From Prevotella sp. UBA1378 (GTDB taxonomy: Bacteria; Bacteroidota; Bacteroidia; Bacteroidales; Bacteroidaceae), in assembly GCA_002305505.1 (NCBI GenBank), contig DBRC01000010.1, positions 16,115-46,799 on the forward strand: a stretch of DNA of 30,685 bases, in the 5' to 3' direction. This document shows positions 25,502-30,685 of the stretch, piece by piece (position 1 is the stretch's first letter; each line of letters opens with the position of its first letter). The position numbers and the translations under genes are program-made. The notes beneath the pieces were generated by a model, which saw only the letters and a list, made by a program, of their open reading frames with translations, did not search any database and had not been told where the DNA came from.

Positions 25502-26293
25502 ATGGCTACAATGAAGAAAAGACGTATATTTCTCGCTATGTGTGAAAAGAATGCCAGACTATGGATGCTGGTCGCTACCCTGGCGAGTGGCCTGATATTT
25601 GTCTCATATTCAAATGCAGATACCCCTGCCGCCCCCACGTCGCTCCATAAGTGGCAGGCTGGCCATACGGTCAGCGAGGCTGATATCAAGGCCTACGGCG
25701 GGCTGGACAAGTGCTTTGCCGCCGAACCCATACCCAATCATGTATGGAAGCGCATGCAGGGAAAAACTTACAAGGAGAACCCCTACATCCAGCGCAGTGA
25801 CCTGCGCTACATACGCGCGCTCCACTGGGATTATGACCAGAAAATCCATATCGGCGAAATGATTGTCAACCAGCAGATAGCCAATGTCGTAACCCGTATC
25901 CTCCGCCAGCTCTATGATGCCAGATATCCCATCCAGCGGATGCTGCTGCCCGACGTTTACGGCGCTGACGACGAGATGCAGATGCGCGACAATAACACCT
26001 CGTGCTTCTGCTTCCGCACCACCGCAGGCAGTACCAAGCTCTCAAAGCATGCCCGCGGCCTGGCCATTGACATCAACAGCCTCTATAATCCTTATTATAA
26101 AGTTCGGAAAGACGGCACACGATTTGTGCAGCCTGCAACGGCCACACGGTTCTGTAACCGCACACGGGACTTCCCTTACAAGATTGACAAGCAGGACCTC
26201 TGCTACCGCCTCTTCACCGAGGCAGGCTTTGAATGGGGCGGATCGTGGACCTCATGTAAAGACTACCAGCACTTTGAATTCATCGAAGAATGA
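25502..26293 (+). CDS. M15-family zinc peptidase (D-Ala-D-Ala carboxypeptidase/endolysin-like), exported
   Basis: 263 residues from ATG 25502; ATG 25511 is an equal alternative, and a TTG at 25487 would lie too close to the promoter. A signal or anchor helix is at about 19-36 (RLWMLVATLASGLIFVSYS). The C-terminal domain has SKHARGLAIDIN (H183, D190 as zinc ligands), then FEWGG near 240 and DYQHFEF (H257 as third ligand), as in M15B/C enzymes and extensin-like proteins. The expected role is cleavage in peptidoglycan stem peptides or cross-bridges in the periplasm. It is transcribed alone and is the last gene with the GC-rich base use of the core region. Confidence 0.88.
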   Translation: MATMKKRRIFLAMCEKNARLWMLVATLASGLIFVSYSNADTPAAPTSLHKWQAGHTVSEADIKAYGGLDKCFAAEPIPNHVWKRMQGKTYKENPYIQRSDLRYIRALHWDYDQKIHIGEMIVNQQIANVVTRILRQLYDARYPIQRMLLPDVYGADDEMQMRDNNTSCFCFRTTAGSTKLSKHARGLAIDINSLYNPYYKVRKDGTRFVQPATATRFCNRTRDFPYKIDKQDLCYRLFTEAGFEWGGSWTSCKDYQHFEFIEE

Positions 26294-26336
26294 ACACCGA
26301 GGGTATTGCCACCTTCTTCCGGCGGCACAACATTCT

Positions 26337-26495
26337 TTAGGGGAAATCCCGGAACTTAGAGCTTTCTATCCCATCATTGACGAGATAGACATGCTCCTCG
26401 CCCGTCATTACAGCTTTACCGAAGAAGAATTAGATTTCATCACCAACCATGATATTAAATATCGTATGGGGGACGAGTTAAACGAAGAAAAATAG
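26337..26495 (+). pseudogene. C-terminal scrap of an Eco57I-type DNA methyltransferase
   Basis: An open frame ending with TAG at 26493-26495 encodes FYPIIDEIDMLLARHYSF and TEEELDFITNHDIKYRMG. From memory, an ending of the form DEID..LA.HY.FT.EELDFI..YDIKYRMG is common in large restriction-modification adenine methylases of Bacteroides. Everything upstream of about residue 45 from the end is missing: the preceding DNA belongs to the M15 gene. The junction probably marks where an insertion or deletion joined accessory DNA to the core chromosome. Confidence 0.55.
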
Positions 26496-26506
26496 ATGTG
26501 CAAAAT

Positions 26507-26730
26507 ATGGAATCTGTAACTAAAAAAATATTCGTTTCAGAGGCTGGAATAATGAAGAGCATAAGGAATGGGGTTTGAAACTCGCAACAAATCTACGTCA
26601 CCATGGTGTAGATGCAATATTAGATCAATGGGATGTGAGATTAGGTGACGACCTCCCATTCTTTATGGAGCAAGGATTGACAGAGTCTCACCTTGTTATA
26701 TGTAATAGACCTAACAATCTCGTGGATTGA
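26507..26730 (+). pseudogene. Frameshifted, truncated SEFIR-domain gene remnant
   Basis: ATG 26507 gives MESVTKKIFVS, after which the frame degrades. From 26545 another frame continues the domain: WNNEEHKEWGLKLATNLRHH, then GVDAILDQWDVRLGDDLP, FFMEQGLTESHLVICN, and stops at TGA 26728-26730. SEFIR domains (a TIR relative) have this pattern: an FISYSW strand, EHKEWV helix, G.DVILDQWD and LGDDLP.FME. One lost or gained base near 26540 explains the break. Only the first third of the domain's usual protein remains. It is a dead relic of a signalling or defence gene. Confidence 0.7.
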
Positions 26731-26793
26731 ATATAATGTTAAAACAGAAAACCTACTGAACGATATGCCACACAGAAAAAATAATAGGATAAT

Positions 26794-26850
26794 ATGACTA
26801 AAACGGTAGCAATAAAACTGTTTAAGGAGTACAAGATGCGTATTGTATAA
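26794..26850 (+). pseudogene. Possible 5' fragment of a BRO-N-type gene
   Basis: ATG 26794 begins MTKTVAIKLFKEYKMRIV, then TAA at 26848. The start resembles BRO-N-domain proteins of phages and mobile elements (xAIKLFE..K.R.VWDD), and the expected Trp after RIV falls exactly at the stop codon. The remainder is absent. Given only 18 residues, this is tentative. Confidence 0.35.
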
Positions 26851-26870
26851 TACGATAAATTAAATGTAGA

Positions 26871-26996
26871 ATGATGGAAGCAAGCAACAACGACAATATG
26901 CTTATCTACCAGTCGGCAGATGGGAAGATAACGATAGATGTCCGATTTGAAAAGGAAACCGTGTGGCTGTCATTAGAAGAAAAAGAAAAAACGTAA
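26871..26996 (+). pseudogene. 5' fragment of a RhuM-family gene
   Basis: Frame of 41 codons beginning with Met-Met-Glu and containing NNDNMLIYQSADGKITIDVR and FEKETVWLSL before TAA at 26994-26996. RhuM proteins start with IIIYQ..DG...I.VR...ETVWLTQ and are over 300 residues long. The match ends where the Q-(A/M)AELF helix should begin and is replaced by a Lys/Glu tail, so the gene is truncated. Confidence 0.6.
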
Positions 26997-27020
26997 AATA
27001 CATTTATAACTATTATAACT

Positions 27021-27314
27021 ATGGCTGATAATAACACATTTGTCCTCTTTGAGGAAATCAAAAACAAACTGGAGACAATTTACAGGGAGCTAAAGGAGTT
27101 GAAAGAAAAGGAGAATGGTTCTGTTTCCCTCTCTGTTCAATCTACACCAGCACAAAGTGATGAGCAGAAAGAACAGGAATTGCTCAATCAGTATGAACAG
27201 CGAACTAAAGAAGTGATTAACAAGTATATTGGAGTACAAGTACGCATCAAGGATGAGGAGGCTAAATCCATGGACAAATTGGTGGCAAGCGCCTTGACCA
27301 TGCTGCACGAGTAG
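27021..27314 (+). CDS. Hypothetical coiled-coil protein, 5' part of an amber-interrupted gene
   Basis: 97 residues from ATG 27021. It is strongly helical and Glu/Lys-rich (LETIYRELKELKEKENG), with a Gln/Glu-rich middle and IGVQVRIKDEEAKSMDKLV near the end. No catalytic motif is seen and no family is recognised with confidence. The frame is closed by TAG at 27312-27314, yet the same frame continues open for another 118 codons and encodes a membrane segment. The codon after the stop and several near it are CAG, so a single C-to-T change of a Gln codon is a simple explanation. The base composition and position suggest cargo of a mobile element. Confidence 0.55.
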   Translation: MADNNTFVLFEEIKNKLETIYRELKELKEKENGSVSLSVQSTPAQSDEQKEQELLNQYEQRTKEVINKYIGVQVRIKDEEAKSMDKLVASALTMLHE

Positions 27315-27671
27315 CAGGAGCAGAAAGAGCATCCGCAACCGCAGGAACTGCTTCACAGACATAGCTTTGACATAAAGTCGTTGAAAGTCTTTACTGTAGT
27401 GGTGGCAGTGTCTATCCTTTGCCTTGTATCTTTGGTTGGTAATTACTCCTTATGGCAAAGCAAACAACAATACAAAGATGATGCCTTGAAATTCCGTATC
27501 ATCAGAGTATGGCGAGGTTGCAGTTCAAAGGAAATCCTATGGCTCAACGATGTGTTTGATATTCATCGCAATGAAAACACAATCAGAAAAATTAAGAAGG
27601 CAACTGATAGTTACGACATGGAACTGAAGCAAAAGGCCGATAGTTTGATGCAGAAGAATTTAAATGAGTAG
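27315..27671 (+). pseudogene. 3' part of the amber-interrupted gene (membrane segment)
   Basis: This segment is in the same frame as the ORF that begins at 27021 and follows its TAG directly. It encodes QEQKEHPQPQELLHRHSFDI, a membrane span (VFTVVVAVSILCLVSLVGNY) and a charged helical tail ending SLMQKNLNE before TAG at 27669-27671. It has no ATG near its start; only a TTG at 27381 could restart translation. With the upstream part it would make a 216-codon protein: cytoplasmic coiled coil, one membrane span, short C-terminal domain. Nonsense inactivation is favoured over programmed readthrough. Confidence 0.6.
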
Positions 27672-27680
27672 AATTGTGAT

Positions 27681-27716
27681 AGTAGAGGCGTAGAGATAAA
27701 ACTTTCGACCTCTACT
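27681..27716 (+). terminator. Weak hairpin after the interrupted gene
   Basis: AGTAGAGG (27681-27688) pairs with CCTCTACT (27709-27716) around a 20-nt loop, with an alternative inner pairing through GTAGAG at 27690-27695. It lies 10 nt past the stop at 27671. There is no clear T-run afterwards, so terminator activity is uncertain. Confidence 0.3.
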
Positions 27717-27759
27717 TAAAATAAACAAGAAAAATCACAGATTACTCAAATAAAAATCG

Positions 27760-27767
27760 TAATTTTG
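27760..27767 (+). promoter_or_regulatory. Putative -7 element (TAATTTTG) of the regulator-methyltransferase operon
   Basis: TAATTTTG matches TAnnTTTG and ends 30 nt before the ATG at 27798. No clear TTG is seen at the -33 position, so the promoter may be weak or need an activator. Confidence 0.5.
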
Positions 27768-27774
27768 CCAAATA

Positions 27775-27786
27775 ATGTCAAGACAT
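27775..27786. promoter_or_regulatory. Possible operator palindrome ATGTC-AA-GACAT
   Basis: A 5-bp inverted repeat with a 2-nt centre lies between the putative -7 element and the HTH gene start, around the expected transcription start. Small HTH regulators next to methyltransferases usually bind such palindromes in their own promoter. A protein bound here would block initiation. Only one copy is evident. Confidence 0.35.
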
Positions 27787-27797
27787 AAGTAGGTAAT

Positions 27798-28088
27798 ATG
27801 CTATTTTCTGAACGAATAAAAGAGTTGCGTATGCAATATAAGCTGCCACAACGCCATTTGGCAGCAGCACTTGATATTGATACTGCGACTTATTGCAAGA
27901 TAGAAAAAGGAGAAAGGAAAGCTAAAAGAGAGCAGGTATGTATCCTGTCGGGGCTATTTCATGTCAAGCAAGAAGACTTGATAGTGTTATGGCTTGCCGA
28001 TAAAGTCTCCGATATTGTGGCACCAGAGAAACAAGTCGCTATAAATGTTTTATCTGTTGTCAAAGAAAACTTAAAGCGTATAGTGTGA
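27798..28088 (+). CDS. XRE-family HTH regulator of the methyltransferase operon
   Basis: 96 residues. An HTH_3 domain fills the first 65 or so: FSERIKELRMQYKLPQRHLA, ALDIDTATYCKIEKGERK. The helix pair QRHLAAALDID/TATYCKIEKG is the DNA-binding part. The remaining 30 residues form a helical tail of the kind used for dimerisation. The stop codon TGA at 28086-28088 shares its last base with the ATG of the methyltransferase gene, so the two are translationally linked. It is comparable to controller (C) proteins of restriction systems, but it precedes the methyltransferase and not the nuclease. Autoregulation through the palindrome at 27775-27786 is inference. Confidence 0.85.
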   Translation: MLFSERIKELRMQYKLPQRHLAAALDIDTATYCKIEKGERKAKREQVCILSGLFHVKQEDLIVLWLADKVSDIVAPEKQVAINVLSVVKENLKRIV

Positions 28089-30643
28089 TGTTACAAAAGA
28101 AATATAATCCAATAGATCAGGAACCCGCTATAGTTGCAGAAAGTCGTTCTCTCTATGGACTAAAAACATATGTCAGTTTGTTCAGTAGTGCTGGGGTAGG
28201 ATGTTATGGCTTTAAACAAGAAAATTTCTATTGTATTGCTACAGTAGAATTACTTGAACGTAGGCTAAAAATACAAAAATACAATCAAAAATGTGCATAC
28301 GATAGTGGGTATATTTGTGGGGATATGACCCAAAAAGAAACTCAAGGTCGAGTGTTTGAAGAATTGGATTTGTGGAGACGAAATTTTAATGTAAAAGATT
28401 TAGATGTAATCGTTGCGACACCACCATGTCAGGGTATGTCTGTGGCAAATCATAAGAAGAAAGATGAACTGAAAAGGAATTCTTTGGTTGTTGAATCTAT
28501 AAAAATGGTTAGCAAAATACAGCCAAAATTTTTCATATTCGAGAATGTCCGTGCATTTCTTACATCCATTTGTACAGATGTCGATGGTCAAGATAAGACT
28601 ATTAGAAATGCAATAGAGTTGAATCTTGGAGGATTGTATAATGTGCTGTTTAAGGTTGTGAACTTTAAGGATTATGGTAATCCGTCAAGTAGAACACGAA
28701 CTTTAGTCATTGGGGTAAGAAAAGATTTAAGAGAAATTACCCCTTATGATGTATTTCCCGATAGACAGCCTGAGCGAACCTTACGACAGATAATAGGTGA
28801 TTTACCACCATTAAGAACTATGGGAGAAATTTCTGAAACCGATATTTATCACAATTTTAGGAAATACTCGCCAAGAATGGAAGCATGGATTGCCGATATA
28901 AAGGAAGGACAATCAGCTTTTGACAATACTGACATAACCAAGATTCCCCATACTATAAAGAATGGGGTTGTAGTTTATAATGCTCAGAAGAATGGGGACA
29001 AATATACACGTCAATGTTGGGATAAAGTTGCACCATGTATTCATACTCGTAATGATATTATGGCAAGTCAAAATACTGTTCATCCAGTGGATAATCGGGT
29101 TTTCAGTATTCGTGAAGTGATGCTTATGATGTCGGTTCCTGCATCTTTTCAATGGAGTGATATTCCTTTTGACGAGCTGAACAATTTGCCAATAAAAGAA
29201 AAAGAAACATTCCTCAAAAAGGAAGAAATGAATATAAGGCAAAATTTGGGCGAAGCTGTTCCTACTATCATATTTAGACAGATAGCGCATAAAATATCCA
29301 AAGTTTCCTGTCGTGTCAATATGACAGAGCAAGATATAAAGGATTTGATAGAGCGGAAGCATCTTGATAGTCAAATTAATCTCGTAGATTTTGTTAATAA
29401 ATCTAAAAAACGCCGTTTCTGCGAACTATCAAAAATTGCAGAATTATCAAATGCTAATAGAAATAATAACGCAGCATATTATACACGACAGGATATTTGT
29501 TTTTCAGTTGTTGAGAACTTGCCAGAAGCGAAAGGCTTTACAGAAATCAATATTTTGGAGCCCTCTGTTGGTGTAGGCAACTTTATTCCCATGCTTATTC
29601 AAAAGTATGCGGACGTTCCCTCTGTAAACATAGATGTTGTGGATATTGATAATGACAGCCTTGAAGTGCTTAAGGCTCTAGTTAATCATGTAAATATTCC
29701 TAATAATGTACACATAAACTACATTCATGCAGACTTTCTTACTTATCATTTCGAGAAGAAGTATGATGTGGTTGTTGGAAATCCTCCTTATAAAAAACTG
29801 ACAAAGGAAAAAGAGTTACTATCTGTCTATAAAGCTGAAGCCTACAATACTGATACAAATAACATATTTTCCTTTTTTATAGAAAAATCTATGAGAATCG
29901 GAAATGTAGTATCATTAATTGTACCTAAAAGTTTGATAAATGCTCCTGAGTTTAATAAAACTCGTCAACTAATGAGTAAAAAAAGAGTTTCTCATATCAT
30001 TGATTTTGGGGAAAAAGGATTCAAGAATGTTAAGATTGAAACTATAAACTTTGTTGTTGAAACACAGCGAAAACCTGCTCAAACTATTGTCGAATCTTAC
30101 ATTACGGAAAAAGTTGTAGTACAGCAGCAATCCTACCTTATGGATACAAAGTTTCCTTATTGGATAATATATCGTAACGAAGATTTTGATAAAGTTGCAG
30201 ATAAAATGGAGTTTAATGTGTTCAAAGCATATAGAGATAGAGTTATAACTAAGTCTTTGACAAAAGAAAAAGGGCAGGTTAGAGTCCTTAAGTCAAGGAA
30301 TATTGGTGATAACCAAATTATTGATATTCCAGAATATGATAGTTATGTGGATAATTTAGATGGGCTGGATGTTAGCAAGTTCCTGAATAAAACAAATTGT
30401 GTCCTACTCCCAAATTTGACATATAACCCACGAGCATGTTTTCTCCCCAAAGGGTGCATTGCTGATGGTTCTGTTGCAATTCTTACTTTGGCAAATAATG
30501 ATGAGGTTATAACAAAAGAAGACCTGTCGTTTTATGCTACAGATAAATTTACTAAATTCTATGCAATAGCAAGAAATTTAGGTACACGTTCACTTAACAT
30601 TGACAACAACTCTGTTTTCTTTTTTGGAAAACTTAAAGGATAG
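28088..30643 (+). CDS. Bifunctional DNA methyltransferase: C5-cytosine domain fused to N6-adenine domain
   Basis: 851 residues from ATG 28088. The N-terminal half is an m5C methyltransferase: motif I SLFSSAGVGCYGF (30-42), PPCQGMS with catalytic C114, ENV (152-154), SRTR (201-204), a target-recognition region about 215-330, REVMLMMSVP (342-351) and NLGEAVPTIIFRQIA (386-400). The second half is a gamma-class N6-adenine methyltransferase: AYYTRQ (463-468), SAM motif ILEPSVGVGNF (489-499), catalytic NPPY (565-568), and a C-terminal recognition domain about 690-851. Both catalytic sets look intact. Such a pair suits an asymmetric site, one strand methylated at C and the other at A. Natural m5C-m6A fusions are, as I recall, known in the Alw26I/Esp3I type IIS group, so membership there is possible. 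A GTG at 28085 would add one residue. Low GC and adjacent relics indicate horizontal acquisition. Confidence 0.92.
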   Translation: MLQKKYNPIDQEPAIVAESRSLYGLKTYVSLFSSAGVGCYGFKQENFYCIATVELLERRLKIQKYNQKCAYDSGYICGDMTQKETQGRVFEELDLWRRNFNVKDLDVIVATPPCQGMSVANHKKKDELKRNSLVVESIKMVSKIQPKFFIFENVRAFLTSICTDVDGQDKTIRNAIELNLGGLYNVLFKVVNFKDYGNPSSRTRTLVIGVRKDLREITPYDVFPDRQPERTLRQIIGDLPPLRTMGEISETDIYHNFRKYSPRMEAWIADIKEGQSAFDNTDITKIPHTIKNGVVVYNAQKNGDKYTRQCWDKVAPCIHTRNDIMASQNTVHPVDNRVFSIREVMLMMSVPASFQWSDIPFDELNNLPIKEKETFLKKEEMNIRQNLGEAVPTIIFRQIAHKISKVSCRVNMTEQDIKDLIERKHLDSQINLVDFVNKSKKRRFCELSKIAELSNANRNNNAAYYTRQDICFSVVENLPEAKGFTEINILEPSVGVGNFIPMLIQKYADVPSVNIDVVDIDNDSLEVLKALVNHVNIPNNVHINYIHADFLTYHFEKKYDVVVGNPPYKKLTKEKELLSVYKAEAYNTDTNNIFSFFIEKSMRIGNVVSLIVPKSLINAPEFNKTRQLMSKKRVSHIIDFGEKGFKNVKIETINFVVETQRKPAQTIVESYITEKVVVQQQSYLMDTKFPYWIIYRNEDFDKVADKMEFNVFKAYRDRVITKSLTKEKGQVRVLKSRNIGDNQIIDIPEYDSYVDNLDGLDVSKFLNKTNCVLLPNLTYNPRACFLPKGCIADGSVAILTLANNDEVITKEDLSFYATDKFTKFYAIARNLGTRSLNIDNNSVFFFGKLKG

Positions 30644-30648
30644 ATGAA

Positions 30649-30685
30649 ATGAGAGAAAATATAATAAAGTATCTTAGTAACTTTG
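30649..30685 (+). CDS. Start of a gene cut by the window end; candidate restriction endonuclease
   Basis: ATG 30649 follows the methyltransferase stop by 5 nt and opens MRENIIKYLSNF before the window ends. Twelve codons are too few to identify a family. Order and spacing make it part of the same operon, and a restriction enzyme is the usual partner at this place. An ATG at 30644 stops after two codons and is not used. Confidence 0.5.
   Translation, partial: MRENIIKYLSNF

Noticed and set aside
25914..26336. Frame linking the M15 gene region to the methyltransferase tail
   Set aside because: The first part is a shifted reading of the M15 gene, whose own frame is intact. Only the last 50 or so codons carry a meaningful match.
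26560..26790. A new small gene in the accessory gap
   Set aside because: The open stretch is fully explained as the shifted part of the SEFIR remnant, and nothing with a plausible start and length is left between 26731 and 26793.

Overview
The window is a chromosomal segment of a Bacteroidales bacterium (phylum Bacteroidota); species is not claimed. The evidence is: putative promoters of the Bacteroidetes type (TAnnTTTG at the -7 position) before several operons; a C-terminal type IX secretion sorting domain on a giant exported protein; a DUF4290 gene, a family known to me only from Bacteroidetes; and the tsaB-DUF4290-murA-rimM-dxr-rseP and yicC-gmk-nadD gene clusters. Up to about 26.3 kb the DNA is GC-rich. 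After that it becomes clearly AT-rich, which marks an accessory region.

Layout. (1) 112-9627, minus: one 3171-codon gene for a secreted multidomain protein (signal peptide, Fn3-like, three LamG-like, carboxypeptidase-regulatory-like and BACON-like modules, T9SS sorting domain), followed by a strong intrinsic terminator. (2) 9628-10381: a 754-bp gap rich in structure. It holds a four-unit 22-bp palindromic array bounded by a perfect 22-bp inverted repeat, a putative promoter and a 45-codon ORF over that array, an 8-bp tandem repeat, and hairpins that probably end the next operon. (3) 16181 down to 10382, minus: a housekeeping/envelope operon tsaB, DUF4290, murA, rimM, dxr, rseP (tRNA t6A modification, peptidoglycan precursor synthesis, 16S rRNA/30S maturation, isoprenoid synthesis, site-2 protease). 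MurA has Asp in place of the usual active-site Cys, which predicts fosfomycin insensitivity. (4) 16397 to 25305, plus, divergent from (3): yicC, gmk, nadD, then six membrane or envelope genes in a nearly overlapping run (phosphoethanolamine-transferase-like, two acyltransferase-3 proteins, a UbiA-type polyprenyl-phosphate phosphoribosyltransferase-like protein, a HAD phosphatase, a GT-C-like membrane protein). Together they look like a lipid-linked pentose and envelope-glycan decoration pathway. (5) 25502-26293: an M15-family peptidase with its own promoter.

(6) 26294-30685: the accessory region. It opens with four decayed scraps: the tail of an Eco57I-type methyltransferase, a frameshifted SEFIR domain, and the starts of BRO-N-like and RhuM-like genes. 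Next comes a gene broken by an in-frame amber codon. The intact part is a small HTH regulator overlapping a bifunctional DNA methyltransferase (m5C enzyme fused to an N6-adenine enzyme). A further gene begins at 30649 and is cut by the window end; by position it is the candidate restriction partner. No rRNA, tRNA, CRISPR array or intact insertion sequence was seen.
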